Counted from the stretch's first letter, positions 16,639 to 25,832 are shown. The stretch: DNA of 64,000 nt from Aquaspirillum sp. LM1 (GCF_002002905.1 NZ_CP019509.1:1488001-1552000); one strand, 5' to 3'. The notes: a model not told the origin generated them from the sequence alone. Translations and numbers: made by a program.

Positions 16639-17132
16639 GGCAGTACACTCATTCGGATAAATTGGAGAATGCCTTCCACGTCATTGCGGGAAAAGCAGGG
16701 CACCGGGCAATCCGGCAGCGGCGCATCACAGGCTACTGCCAGCACGTCCGGGTCGTCGGGATACAGCGGCGGGCGCTGCAAGGCCGGGTCGAACACTTCA
16801 ATCTTGGCCAGGCCGCGTTCGTGCTTGAAGCCTTCCACCAGCACCAGCCGGCAGGGCTGCAAGGCAGCCAGATGCTCAATCAGCGGTAAATCATTGGCAG
16901 CGGGCAGTTCTTCAATCAGCATTCGCCGGCGCGCAGCGGCCAGCATCACCTGGCGAGCCCCCGCCTGGCGATGCCGCCAGCTGTCACGGCCCGGGGTGTC
17001 TGGATCGACATCGTGATGGGTGTGCTTGATCACGGCCAGATCCACGCCGTCTGCGCTTAATCGGGTAATCAGTTTTTCCAGCAGGGTGGTTTTACCACTA
17101 CCGGAATAACCAGCAAGGGCCAGGACTTTCAT
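16635..17132 (-). CDS. mobB: Molybdopterin-guanine dinucleotide biosynthesis adaptor MobB
   Basis: A 165-aa P-loop GTP-binding protein thought to assist MobA in making the guanine dinucleotide form of the cofactor. The N-terminus MKVLALAGYSGSGKTT holds the Walker A motif, followed by VIKHTHHDVD and VLVEGFKHE, both typical of MobB. I chose the ATG at 17132 because it starts directly at the P-loop strand; the frame extends 19 codons further upstream without family similarity. moeA follows with a 4-base overlap. Confidence 0.93.
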   Translation of the reverse strand: MKVLALAGYSGSGKTTLLEKLITRLSADGVDLAVIKHTHHDVDPDTPGRDSWRHRQAGARQVMLAAARRRMLIEELPAANDLPLIEHLAALQPCRLVLVEGFKHERGLAKIEVFDPALQRPPLYPDDPDVLAVACDAPLPDCPVPCFSRNDVEGILQFIRMSVLP

Positions 17133-17327
17133 CGTGTTCCGTTCGGCAAGGAGGGCAGGCAGGCACACCGGCGCAATCAACCGACACACCCCGGCAGGGC
17201 CAGTGGCATGCCAGCAAAGCCATCAGCATATCACACGCCCAGCAGGCGTCAGCATGCACCCGGACAGTCACAGCGTCCTTGACCTGCATCATACCGCAGA
17301 ACGTTCAGCACAACGGCCTATAGCGGC

Positions 17328-17381
17328 AAATGGGCATCCACCACGCACAGGATGCGGCCTGCTCGTGGTGGATGCCCATTT
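17328..17381 (-). terminator. Large hairpin terminator after cytochrome c'
   Basis: A perfect 18-bp stem (AAATGGGCATCCACCACG and complement) with an 18-base loop, ending in a short T stretch on both strands. It lies 20 bases beyond the stop of the cytochrome c' gene and before the mobB start. Confidence 0.75.
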
Positions 17382-17401
17382 TACCCTGGCTGACCGGGTG
17401 A

Positions 17402-17848
17402 TCAATCGTTCTTGAACACTTCGTGGCAAGCCTTACAGGTTTTTTGTGCCGCGCCAAATGCCGGGCGGATTTGCGCCAGGTCGCCGCCCTTGGCGGCATC
17501 GGCCAGCTTGGCAATCAGCACCTGATGCTCATCAGCGGCTTTTTTGAATTCAGCCGGCTTGGTCCATACTTCCGGGCGGGATTCGGTTTTGCCCTTGTCG
17601 CTGCCTGCCGGGAAATATTGCCACGGCTGTTTGGACAGATCGACCATCTGCGCGGCCAGCGCGGCAAACTCATCCTTGTTATATGGCTTTTCGCCCTTCA
17701 TCACTGCGCCCATGCCCTGGCCGAACACTTTTTTGTATTCCTTGAACACAGCCTTGCGGGCTTCCAGCGGGTCTTTGCCATCGGCGGCCACTGCAGAAAA
17801 AGCCACCGTTGCCAGCACAGCTGCCAGCAGGGAAGAAACAACGCGCAT
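17402..17848 (-). CDS. Cytochrome c' (periplasmic, class II)
   Basis: A 148-aa exported haem protein. Residues 1-21 are a signal peptide (AFSAVA-ADG). The mature part is a four-helix bundle with the haem-binding motif CKACH near the C-terminus (QKTCKACHEVFKND), as in cytochromes c'. Other family features are EARKAVFKEYKKVFGQGMGAVM and FPAGSDKGKTESRPEVW. Cytochromes c' bind nitric oxide and protect against nitrosative stress. It is transcribed away from zur, on the other side of a shared intergenic region. Confidence 0.92.
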   Translation of the reverse strand: MRVVSSLLAAVLATVAFSAVAADGKDPLEARKAVFKEYKKVFGQGMGAVMKGEKPYNKDEFAALAAQMVDLSKQPWQYFPAGSDKGKTESRPEVWTKPAEFKKAADEHQVLIAKLADAAKGGDLAQIRPAFGAAQKTCKACHEVFKND

Positions 17849-18038
17849 CAGACACTCCTTGTCACAATTTGGGGATGGGGCGCTTGCCCATGGCAGGGCG
17901 AGCAGGTTTTTGGGGTGATGGCGGCAAGCTTAGCCGGAAAGCATCGCCGCAGGCAACATTATATATTAAAGCATAATGATGGGGTGGTTCAGTTTGCGCC
18001 GATGGCGGGGAGGGTACTATCTGAACGCGGCAAAAAGC

Positions 18039-18051
18039 GTTACACTATAAC
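18039..18051 (+). promoter_or_regulatory. Candidate Zur operator
   Basis: The sequence GTTACACTATAAC matches the proteobacterial Zur core GTTATA-N-TATAAC with one mismatch. It sits 36 bases before the zur start and is followed by AT-rich DNA suited to a promoter. Binding here would autoregulate zur and control the downstream zinc genes. Confidence 0.65.
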
Positions 18052-18086
18052 ATATCAGTTATCCACTCCGACTAAAGGCCCGTGCT

Positions 18087-18533
18087 GTGACGCTGCTTCC
18101 TCCCGCTCAGTTCCTGGCTGCCGCAGAAAAACACTGCGCAGCGCGGGGTGCCCGCCTGACGGCATTGCGCCAGAAAATTCTTGCTCTGGTGCTGGCCCGT
18201 GGCGGTGTGGTCAAAGCCTATCAGGTGCTGGCCGATTTGCAGGCCGAACGTGGCCAGGCCGCACCGCCCACGGTGTACCGGGCGCTGGATTTTCTGGTGG
18301 AACACGGCCTGCTGCACCGGGTAGACGCGCTGAATGGCTATATGGCCTGCCAGCATCTGGACTGCCAGCACCATGGCCTGCTGCTGGTGTGCGAATGCTG
18401 TAATGAAGTGGCGGAAATCGACGCCACTTCCAGCCTGGACCAACTGGCCAGCGTGGCGGCGCAGGCCGGTTTTCAACCCCGCCGGCAGGATGTGCTGCTG
18501 ACCGGCCTGTGCAAGGATTGCCAACCCTCATGA
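18087..18533 (+). CDS. zur: Zinc uptake regulator Zur (Fur family)
   Basis: A 148-aa zinc-responsive repressor. The N-terminal winged helix covers about residues 12-85 (RLTALRQKILALVL, then PTVYRALDFLVEHGL). The C-terminal dimerisation domain has HLDCQHHGLL and two CxxC zinc-structural pairs, Cys102/105 (CECC) and Cys142/145 (CKDC). Absence of the Fur-type iron motif and the zinc transporter genes downstream make Zur the right call rather than Fur. The start is GTG. The stop overlaps the next gene by 4 bases. Confidence 0.93.
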   Translation: MTLLPPAQFLAAAEKHCAARGARLTALRQKILALVLARGGVVKAYQVLADLQAERGQAAPPTVYRALDFLVEHGLLHRVDALNGYMACQHLDCQHHGLLLVCECCNEVAEIDATSSLDQLASVAAQAGFQPRRQDVLLTGLCKDCQPS

Positions 18534-19468
18534 TGCCGCGTGTTCCTGTTAATTTGCTGACCGGTTTTCTGGGCACCGGCAAAACCACCGCCTTGCTGCA
18601 CCTGCTGGCGCACAAACCAGCGGATGAAATCTGGGCGGTGATTGTCAATGAATTTGGCGAAATCGGCATCGACGGTGCCGTGCTCAGCCAGGGCGGTGCC
18701 GAAGTGCGCGAAATCGCCGGTGGCTGCCTGTGCTGCGCCACCGGGCCGCAACTGCCCATCACCCTGGCCAAGTTGATTCGGGAAAAACACCCGCAACGGG
18801 TGCTGATCGAAGCCAGTGGGCTGGCGCATGCCTCCAATGTGGTGGACGAGCTGCGCCGTGCGCCGCTGGGCGAGGCGCTGGATGTACAGGCGTCAATCAC
18901 CCTGGTAGACCCGCGTCAGTTTATTGACCCCAATTACCGCCGCCACCCGATTTACCGCGATCAGGTAGAACTGGCCGACGTGCTGGTGGCCAGCAAGGGT
19001 GATGTGTGCGATGACGCCACCCTGGCCGAATTTCAGCAGCAGGCCGAGGCGCTGTTTCCGCCCAAAACCCGGATTGCTGCGGTGGCCCATGGTGCCATTG
19101 ACCCGGCCTGGCTGACCTTGCCCGCCCGCCCGGCTGCCCGCTACCGCCCACGCCTGCCGCCAGCGGAAAGTGGCATGAGCAGTGCCGGCTGGACCTTTGA
19201 ACCCGGCGTGTGCTTTGACCTGGAGCGTATTGGCACCCTGCTGCGCACCCTGCCCGAGCATGTACCGGGGCTGGTGCGGGCCAAGGCGGTGCTGCGCATG
19301 GGGCCGCATACCTGGCTGTGGTTCAACTGGGTGGCCGGCGGCGAATGGGCCGCCACTGAAGTGGCCTGGCGGCGCGACAGCCGCTTTGAGCTGATTGCGC
19401 CAGCCGGCGAGTGGGCCAGCGCAGTGGAAGCCGCGCTGGGGCAGGCCATTGCCAGCGTGATGGCCTGA
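18530..19468 (+). CDS. COG0523 GTPase, zinc metallochaperone-like (CobW/ZNG1 family)
   Basis: A 312-aa G3E P-loop GTPase. Walker A is GFLGTGKTT near the N-terminus, the metal-binding CxCC motif is GGCLCCATG, and a guanine-specificity motif is ASKGD. The C-terminal CobW domain follows from about residue 210. Family members deliver zinc or cobalt to client enzymes during starvation. Its ATG overlaps the zur stop (ATGA) and it lies upstream of znuCBA, so the local context supports a zinc role. Two adjacent ATGs (18530 and 18533) are possible starts. Confidence 0.92.
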   Translation: MMPRVPVNLLTGFLGTGKTTALLHLLAHKPADEIWAVIVNEFGEIGIDGAVLSQGGAEVREIAGGCLCCATGPQLPITLAKLIREKHPQRVLIEASGLAHASNVVDELRRAPLGEALDVQASITLVDPRQFIDPNYRRHPIYRDQVELADVLVASKGDVCDDATLAEFQQQAEALFPPKTRIAAVAHGAIDPAWLTLPARPAARYRPRLPPAESGMSSAGWTFEPGVCFDLERIGTLLRTLPEHVPGLVRAKAVLRMGPHTWLWFNWVAGGEWAATEVAWRRDSRFELIAPAGEWASAVEAALGQAIASVMA

Positions 19469-19616
19469 ACCCAACCCGTTCACGGCTTTCCCCGGTGGGC
19501 TGCCCCACATTTGGCAGGACGTATTTTTCAAACCGGCAGGGCATGCATGCCCATGCCATTGCTTGCATTATTCCACCGCCCCGCTTGATCGGGGCGGAAT
19601 CATGTCGGGAATACCC

Positions 19617-19748
19617 ATGAAGTTAGCAAGGTTGTCTTCATTCAGTTTGCTGGCCGCATCAGCGGGCCAGCGCGTGCTGCTGGCACTGCTGGCAGTGGCC
19701 GGTTTATGGACAGCGGTGATCTGGGCGCTGGCCGGAGGCGCAGCGTGA
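19617..19748 (+). CDS. Small 43-aa membrane protein in the zinc cluster
   Basis: ATG 19617 opens a 43-codon frame (MKLARLSSFSLL to WALAGGAA) with one clear transmembrane helix over residues 18-39. Its TGA at 19746-19748 overlaps the GTG start of znuC at 19745, so translation of the two is probably coupled. A GC-rich hairpin (CCGCCCC/GGGGCGG, 19576-19597) precedes it. I know no named family. Its position suggests either a coupling leader for ZnuC or a small accessory subunit of the transporter. Confidence 0.55.
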   Translation: MKLARLSSFSLLAASAGQRVLLALLAVAGLWTAVIWALAGGAA

Positions 19749-20515
19749 GCGTTCGCCTGGAAAACCTCACTGTCTCCTACCGGCGGCATCCAGCGGTTCA
19801 CCATGTGTCCGGCCAGTTTGCCGACGGCCAGGCCACCGCAATTGTCGGGCCAAATGGCGCGGGCAAAAGCACCATCCTGAAGGCGATGATCGGCGCGCAG
19901 CGTGCCGATGCCGGGCGGGTGGATCTGGGTGGGTTGTCGCCGGCGCGGATTGCCTACCTGCCCCAGGCCGCGCAGATTGATCGCAGCCTGCCGGTCAGCG
20001 TGCTGGATACCGTACTGATGGGGGCCTGGCACCGGATGGGTGCGTTTGGCGCGGCGCGCAGCAGCGACTGGCGCGCGGCCCAGCTGGCGCTGGACGCCGT
20101 GGGGCTGGGCGAATTTGCCCAGCGGCCAGTCAGTGCGCTGTCTGCCGGCCAGTTTCAGCGCGTGCTGTTTGCCCGGATTGTGGTGCAGGACGCGCCGCTG
20201 ATTTTGCTCGACGAGCCGTTTACCGCCATTGATGCGCGCACCACCCACGACCTGCTGCATCTGATTGAACGCTGGCAGCACGAACAGCGCACGGTGATTG
20301 CCGTACTGCACGATTTTACCCAGGTGCGCCAGTATTTTCCGTACACCCTGCTGCTGTCGCGCGAGGTGATTGGCTGGGGCCCCACGGCGGAGGTATTGAC
20401 CGAGGCCAATTTGCAGCGCGCCAGCGCCAATGTGGCGCACTGGCACGAGCAAGCCCCGGTATGCCGGGTGGACGACACAATGCCGGGCAGCGCCCCGGCG
20501 GAGAAAACCCGATGA
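19745..20515 (+). CDS. znuC: Zinc ABC transporter ATP-binding protein ZnuC
   Basis: A 256-aa ATPase energising high-affinity zinc import. Walker A GPNGAGKST, the ABC signature LSAGQFQRV and Walker B LILLDEP are all present, followed by the switch His in VLHDF. I chose GTG 19745 because it lies directly before VRLENLTVSYRR and overlaps the preceding stop; the frame further upstream is not ABC-like. Its stop overlaps the znuB start by 4 bases. Confidence 0.94.
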   Translation: MSVRLENLTVSYRRHPAVHHVSGQFADGQATAIVGPNGAGKSTILKAMIGAQRADAGRVDLGGLSPARIAYLPQAAQIDRSLPVSVLDTVLMGAWHRMGAFGAARSSDWRAAQLALDAVGLGEFAQRPVSALSAGQFQRVLFARIVVQDAPLILLDEPFTAIDARTTHDLLHLIERWQHEQRTVIAVLHDFTQVRQYFPYTLLLSREVIGWGPTAEVLTEANLQRASANVAHWHEQAPVCRVDDTMPGSAPAEKTR

Positions 20516-21387
20516 ACGAGCTGTATACCCTGCTGGTGCAACCGTTTGTCGAGTTTGGCTTTATGCGCCGCGCCCTGGTGGGCTGCCTGGCGCTGGCGCT
20601 GGGCTGCGGGCCGATCGGGCTGTTTCTGGTGATGCGGCGCATGAGCCTGATGGGCGATGCGCTCAGCCACGCCGTACTGCCTGGCGCAGCAGTGGGCTTT
20701 ATCTTTGCCGGGCTGTCGCTGCCGGCGATGGGGCTGGGCGGTTTTATTGCCGGCATTTCCGTGGCGCTGATTGCCGGGCTGGTCAGCCGTTTTACCAGCG
20801 TGCGCGAAGACGCCAGCTTTGCCGCGTTTTACCTGCTGGCGCTGTCGCTGGGCGTGCTGCTGGTGTCCAAGTACGGCAGCAATGTGGACTTGATCCATCT
20901 GCTGTTTGGCACCGTGCTGGCAGTGGACGACGCCGCGCTACTGCTGGTGGCCAGTATCGCCACGCTCACCCTGCTCACCCTGGCGGTGATTTACCGCCCG
21001 CTGCTGCTGGAAAGCTACGACCCGGCGTTCTTGCAGTCGGTGGGGGTGTCTGGTGGGGTGTATCACCTGATTTTTCTGGTGCTGGTGGTGCTCAATCTGG
21101 TGGCCGGGTTTCAGGCGCTGGGCACGCTGATGGCCGTGGGGCTGATGATGCTGCCGGCCATTACTGCCCGGCTGTGGGCGCAAACCGTGGGCGGCATGCT
21201 GATTACCGCCATCACCCTGGCGCTGGGCTCCGGCCTGGGCGGGCTATTGTGTTCCTACCACTTCGACCTGCCGTCCGGCCCGGCCATCATCCTGTTTGCC
21301 GGCACGCTGTATCTGCTGTCGCTGCTGCTGGCACCGGCGGGTGGCGTGCTGCCCAAACTGATTCGTCAGCGCCATCTGGCACACTGA
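20512..21387 (+). CDS. znuB: Zinc ABC transporter permease ZnuB
   Basis: A 291-aa integral membrane subunit with about eight hydrophobic helices and the family pattern MRRMSLMGDALSHAVLPGAAVGF near residue 40. The later segment LGTLMAVGLMMLPAITARLWA is the conserved inner-membrane coupling region. The start ATG overlaps znuC (ATGA). It forms the channel with ZnuC in the inner membrane. Confidence 0.95.
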   Translation: MNELYTLLVQPFVEFGFMRRALVGCLALALGCGPIGLFLVMRRMSLMGDALSHAVLPGAAVGFIFAGLSLPAMGLGGFIAGISVALIAGLVSRFTSVREDASFAAFYLLALSLGVLLVSKYGSNVDLIHLLFGTVLAVDDAALLLVASIATLTLLTLAVIYRPLLLESYDPAFLQSVGVSGGVYHLIFLVLVVLNLVAGFQALGTLMAVGLMMLPAITARLWAQTVGGMLITAITLALGSGLGGLLCSYHFDLPSGPAIILFAGTLYLLSLLLAPAGGVLPKLIRQRHLAH

Positions 21388-21431
21388 TCCGCTGTTGACT
21401 GACTGAAGGCATTGAATTGAAAGGAAACCCG

Positions 21432-22328
21432 ATGCAAAAACCCCTGATTCCGCTACTGCTGGCCTTGCTCAGCACCCCGGCCCTGGCCGACAAGCTGCCG
21501 GTGCTGGCCAGCTTCAGCATCATGGCCGACCTGGTGCAGGAAGTGGGTGGCGAGCGCGTGACGGTGAGCAGCCTGGTGGGCCCCGACCAGGATGCCCATG
21601 TGTTTCAGCCGGCACCGCAGGATGTGAAAAAACTGGCTGCCGCCAAGGTGTTTGTGGTCAATGGCCTGGGCTTTGAAGGCTGGCTGAACCGGCTGAGCAA
21701 ATCGTCCGGCTTCAAGGGCCAGACCGTGGTGGCCAGCCAGGGGGTGAAACCGCTGGTCATGGTGGACGACGACCACGACCATGGTCACGATCATGGCCAC
21801 GCCAGCCAGGACCCGCACGCCTGGCATAACCCGCAAAACGTCAAACTGTACGTGCGCAATATCAGCGCCGCGCTCACTCAGGCCGATCCCGCCGGCAAGG
21901 ACTACTACAGCCAGCGCGCCCAGACCTACAGCCAGCAGCTGGAGCAGCTGGACAACGACGCCCGCCAGCGCTTTGCCGCCATTCCGGCCAGCCAGCGCAA
22001 GGTGCTGACCAGCCACGACGCCTTTGCCTACCTGGCCCAGCGCTATCAAATCCGCTTCCTGTCGCCGCAAGGTGTTTCCACCGAAGCCGAAGCCTCGGCC
22101 AAGGGCGTGGCCAAGCTGGTGCGCCAGGTCAAGAGCGAAAAAATCCGCGCGGTGTTTATGGAAAACATGAGCGACAAACGCCTGCTGGAGCAGCTCAGCC
22201 GCGAAGCCGGGGTGCAGATTGGCGGCAAGCTGTACGCCGATGCGCTGTCGCCCGCCAACGGCCCGGCGGCCAGCTATGTGCAGTTGTTCAAGCACAATGT
22301 TGACGGCTTGTGGGGGGCGATGAAGTAA
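21432..22328 (+). CDS. znuA: Zinc-binding periplasmic protein ZnuA
   Basis: A 298-aa solute-binding protein that captures zinc in the periplasm. It has a signal peptide (residues 1-19, TPALA-DKL), the cluster A-1 fold with DAHVFQPAPQDV (His ligand), a His/Asp-rich loop DDDHDHGHDHGH typical of ZnuA, DPHAWHNPQNV and TSHDAFAYLA (further His ligands). The ATG at 21432 follows AAAGGAAA at good spacing. It is the last gene of the zinc cluster, 44 bases after znuB. Confidence 0.96.
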   Translation: MQKPLIPLLLALLSTPALADKLPVLASFSIMADLVQEVGGERVTVSSLVGPDQDAHVFQPAPQDVKKLAAAKVFVVNGLGFEGWLNRLSKSSGFKGQTVVASQGVKPLVMVDDDHDHGHDHGHASQDPHAWHNPQNVKLYVRNISAALTQADPAGKDYYSQRAQTYSQQLEQLDNDARQRFAAIPASQRKVLTSHDAFAYLAQRYQIRFLSPQGVSTEAEASAKGVAKLVRQVKSEKIRAVFMENMSDKRLLEQLSREAGVQIGGKLYADALSPANGPAASYVQLFKHNVDGLWGAMK

Positions 22329-22724
22329 GCGAGCCGATGGGGGCGAATCATGCATGGCTGGCTGCTTTGGCGTGCGCAGGCTGGGTTTCCCCTGTTCAGG
22401 AGGGGAACGCTGAAAAAAGTGTCTCCCACGCAAAGGTGGGGCAGCAGCGGCAAAGCGGTAAATGGCCAGCCGATTGGTGTGATGATGTGCGATCAGGATA
22501 ATCGCCAACGCCTTTGACACGCCGCTGTTTGCCTCACCGCATGCTGCGCCACCATCGCCATGGATATTGCACTGCACGACACAAGACGCTTTGCAGCCAT
22601 GGCGCAACCGTTTACTTTATCGGTTGCGCTGGCCTCCCCCAAGGCAAGATCGGGCCAGACGCAGGCAGCGCCACGGCGCAACAAGACGCCACCCCGCCCT
22701 CATCACGCTCACGAGGAACACCGC
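22329..22724. other. Intergenic region with a decayed repeat
   Basis: About 400 bases lie between znuA and the autotransporter gene. Bases 22401-22447 (AGGGGAACGCTGAAAAAAGT onward) look like a decayed copy of the left half of the 115-bp repeat, including a degenerate TCCCACGCAAAGGTGGG palindrome. I see no gene in the rest. A frame in phase with the esterase extends upstream to 22560 but has no export signal and is unlikely to be translated. Confidence 0.5.
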
Positions 22725-24788
22725 ATGAAGCTCACCTTGCTTGCCAGCGCACTGGCGCTGGGCCTGCTCACCAGCAGCCACACCCACGCCGGCAATGTTT
22801 ACTTTTTTGGCGACAGCCTGACCGACACCGGCGCCTTCCAGGGCTTTCCCACCGCCAATGGCGTGCTGCCCACCGGCAGCCGCTGGACCTATAACAACGC
22901 CCCGTTTTACGCTGACGTGCTGGCCCAGTCGCTGGGCAGCCAGGCGCTGGCCAATAACCCGGTGAACCCGGCCACCTCGGCACAAGGCAATAACTTTGCC
23001 CAGGGCGGCGCGCGCTCTACCAGCCAGGCGCGCATTGCCAGCACCAACGTCCTGCCGATTGTGGATGTGCCCGACCAGGTCAGCTACTACCTGAACAGCC
23101 GCCAGGGGCGCGCCGACAGCCAGGCCTGGCATGTGGTGTGGGCTGGTGGCAATGACATTCCGGCTGCAGCAGAAACCGCCGCCGTATCAGGTTCGGCAGC
23201 CGGGATTGCCCAGGCCAGCAGCGACGCCAACAGCCTGGTGGCGCAGGTGTTGCGCCTGCAGGCCGCCGGTGCCAACCGCTTTATCGTGCCCAATCTGCCG
23301 GCCTTTGGCAGCACCCCGGCCACCTTGCTGTCGGTGATTGCCGCCGCAGTGAACAGCCCGGCGCTGGCCAATCTGCCCGCCGCCACCCGGCTGAACGTGG
23401 TGGCGGTGGCCCAGCAAACCCTGTCTACCGGTGCCACGCCCGACGCCGCCAGCCAGCAGGCGCTGCAACGCCAGGTGCTGGCCAACGCCGAAAGCGCGCT
23501 GGGCCTGCCGGCCAACACCTTGCGCGCCCAATACGAAGGCAGCAGTGGCGCGCAAAGCAGCGTCAATGCACTGGCCGGGCTGTTCAACAGCACGGTGGGC
23601 CTGGGTTTGAGCACTGCCGGGGTGAACATGGTGCGGCTGGATGTGGCCGGCCTGCTGAATGAAATTCTGGCCACCCCGAGCGCCTATGGTTTTAACAATG
23701 TCACCGGCACCGCCTGCCCGCCTGGCGTCAGCTCGCTGGTGTGCTTCTCGTCCACCCCAGGCTTTAATGCCGGGCAAAGCTATCTGTTTGCCGATGATCG
23801 TCATCCGTCCCCACTGGCCCAGCAAATGATTGGCGACTACGCCGTGGCCACCCTGGCCGCGCCGTACTACGCCGCTGCGCTGCCCGCCGCCGCCCGTTCG
23901 GCCAGCGAAGGCATGTATACCCTGCTGGACAGCCGCTACCGCCAGGCCCGCCTGTCGCCGGAGCCAGTGGGCAGCCTGAGCGCCTTTGCCCATTACGGCT
24001 ATCTGCCGTTTGCCGCCAAGGGAGCCGGCAAGCTGGATGGCCAGGGTGAACAGCACAGCTATACCGTGGGCGTGGAAGCACAACTCGGCCCGAACACCCG
24101 CGCCGGTCTGGCCCTGGGCTATGGCCGTGGCCAGCTGGACAGTGGTGCCAGCAGCACCTTCACCTTCAAGCAACAGCGGCTGACCGGTTTTGTCAGCCAG
24201 CAGTTTGGCCCGGTGTCGCTGGACGTGGACGCCTTTGCCGCCAATAACGACTACGGCTCAGTGCGGCGCAGCTTTGCCCTGGGCAATGTCAGCCGCAGCG
24301 AGCAGGGCGACACCGACGGCCATCAGGCTGGCCTGCGCCTGACCGGGCGCTACCACTGGCAAACCGGCAACTGGACCGTCAGCCCGCTGGCCAGCCTGGC
24401 CTACGAGAACCTGAGCGTGGCCGGTTACAGCGAAGACGGCAGCAACAGCACCGCCATGCGCTTTGGCAAGCAGTCGCAATCGGGCTGGCAAGGCCGGCTG
24501 GGGGCCGAGCTGACCACCCGCGTGGGCCAGTTCACCCCGTTTGCCGGGGCACAGTATGTGCATCAGTTCAATAGCCGCACCACCCAGCTGGACGCCGGCA
24601 TCAAGAGCCAGCCGGGCCAGTTCACCACCGAACTGGCGCGCCCGGACAGCAACTGGGGCCTGCTGCGTCTGGGTAGCCATATCGAGCTGACCCCAACCAT
24701 TCGCGCCACGCTGGAAGCGCAAAGCAGCGTGGGGCGTGACAGTGGCCAGCAGTGGGGCGTGCAGCTGGGGGTGAGTGCGCGCTTCTGA
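22725..24788 (+). CDS. GDSL-family autotransporter esterase
   Basis: A 687-aa type V secreted lipase/esterase (EstA-like). It has a signal peptide (residues 1-22, THA-GNV), then a GDSL/SGNH hydrolase passenger: block I FGDSLTDTG with the catalytic Ser, block III GGNDIP, and block V DDRHPS with the catalytic Asp-His pair near residue 360. The last ~270 residues form an autotransporter beta-barrel (from LSAFAHYGYLPF) ending in Phe (VSARF), as required for outer-membrane assembly. The ATG follows GAGGAA. It is expected to be displayed on the cell surface, hydrolysing lipids or esters. Single gene. Confidence 0.94.
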   Translation: MKLTLLASALALGLLTSSHTHAGNVYFFGDSLTDTGAFQGFPTANGVLPTGSRWTYNNAPFYADVLAQSLGSQALANNPVNPATSAQGNNFAQGGARSTSQARIASTNVLPIVDVPDQVSYYLNSRQGRADSQAWHVVWAGGNDIPAAAETAAVSGSAAGIAQASSDANSLVAQVLRLQAAGANRFIVPNLPAFGSTPATLLSVIAAAVNSPALANLPAATRLNVVAVAQQTLSTGATPDAASQQALQRQVLANAESALGLPANTLRAQYEGSSGAQSSVNALAGLFNSTVGLGLSTAGVNMVRLDVAGLLNEILATPSAYGFNNVTGTACPPGVSSLVCFSSTPGFNAGQSYLFADDRHPSPLAQQMIGDYAVATLAAPYYAAALPAAARSASEGMYTLLDSRYRQARLSPEPVGSLSAFAHYGYLPFAAKGAGKLDGQGEQHSYTVGVEAQLGPNTRAGLALGYGRGQLDSGASSTFTFKQQRLTGFVSQQFGPVSLDVDAFAANNDYGSVRRSFALGNVSRSEQGDTDGHQAGLRLTGRYHWQTGNWTVSPLASLAYENLSVAGYSEDGSNSTAMRFGKQSQSGWQGRLGAELTTRVGQFTPFAGAQYVHQFNSRTTQLDAGIKSQPGQFTTELARPDSNWGLLRLGSHIELTPTIRATLEAQSSVGRDSGQQWGVQLGVSARF

Positions 24789-24893
24789 TCAACCCGTTAT
24801 GCTTGATCGGCATGGGAGCGGCCCATCACGGCGGCATCCCGTGCCCATTGCTATTGAATTCAATCCGATTTGATTTGACTTGAAAGGAAACGC

Positions 24894-25259
24894 ATGTCTG
24901 TTCATCGTCACTTGCCCGGCGCACGCTTGGCTGAAGCCGTGGTTTGCAATGGCATTGCCTGGCTGGCCGGTCAGGTTCCGGAAAACACCGATGCCGACGC
25001 ACAGGCACAAACCGCCAATGTGCTGGCGCAAATCGACGCCGTGCTGCGCGATTTGGGCAGTGATAAAAGCCAGGTGATCGACGCCACGATTTTTCTGGCC
25101 AATCTGGCCGACTACGAAGCCATGAATGCCGCGTGGGATGCCTGGGTCATTCCTGGCCACACCCCGGCACGGGCCACGGTGGAGGCCCGGCTGGCCAACC
25201 CGGCCTGGAAGGTGGAAATCAAGATTGTTGCGGCGGTGGCGGCTATCCCCCCGGCCTGA
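24894..25259 (+). CDS. RidA/YjgF family protein
   Basis: A 121-aa member of the Rid family, which deaminates reactive enamine/imine intermediates from PLP enzymes. The fold starts HRHLPGARLAEAVVCNG, with the conserved GQVPENTDAD loop and the substrate-binding Arg in PARATVEARLANP. The last residues IKIVAAVAA match the family. It begins MSVHRH behind AAAGGAAA. It has no obvious operon partner. Subfamily (RidA versus Rid2-7) not decided. Confidence 0.88.
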   Translation: MSVHRHLPGARLAEAVVCNGIAWLAGQVPENTDADAQAQTANVLAQIDAVLRDLGSDKSQVIDATIFLANLADYEAMNAAWDAWVIPGHTPARATVEARLANPAWKVEIKIVAAVAAIPPA

Positions 25260-25436
25260 ACAACGTCACATAAACAGCAATGGCAAGGGGTAGGTTGAAA
25301 GCGTCGGTTATCACAACAATCGCTTGCCAGACGCCCTTTGCCCATCGGCCATCCCATACAAATATAACACCATTAGCATAAAATCGGGTACAGTAGCCGC
25401 TTCCCGCCTTAGCTGGCGACCTTTGCGGTATGCCCC

Positions 25437-25832
25437 ATGCCTTCCTCTCCTGTTTCTTCGGCTGACATGGCCGACTGGTTGCGCCAGCACTGGCTGTTGC
25501 AGCCATTTGGCTGCGTGCGTTTCTGGCGATTTGCCCTGGTACGTCCCAACGATCAGCAATTTATCCTCACTGCGGTACACGCCGAGGGCGCGCGGCTGGA
25601 TTTGTCGGTAGCACACGCCAGCCACAGCGGCCATGCCACCATGTTGTCAGTGTGGGACGCCCAGGGCTGGCAGCGCAGCGGGTCTGGTGTGACGCTGCAA
25701 CACGCTTCCCGCCTGCGCTGGGATGACAACGAAGCCTGGCTGGACGGTGACGATCAATACCGCATTCGTACCCCGCGTGGCGAAGGCGGCTTTACCCTTC
25801 AGCCAGGCCCGGCGCTGACACTGGACAGCTGA
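25437..25832 (+). CDS. Hypothetical protein, 131 aa
   Basis: I do not recognise this protein. It is soluble, has several Trp-rich blocks (WLRQHWLLQPFG, VRFWRFALV, DDNEAWLDGDDQYRI) and a pattern suggesting an all-beta fold. The ATG at 25437 is preceded by GCGGTATGCCCC with no strong ribosome-binding site. GC-rich third positions and a clean frame support that it is real. It is followed by a secreted protein gene after a 52-base gap. Confidence 0.6.
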   Translation: MPSSPVSSADMADWLRQHWLLQPFGCVRFWRFALVRPNDQQFILTAVHAEGARLDLSVAHASHSGHATMLSVWDAQGWQRSGSGVTLQHASRLRWDDNEAWLDGDDQYRIRTPRGEGGFTLQPGPALTLDS

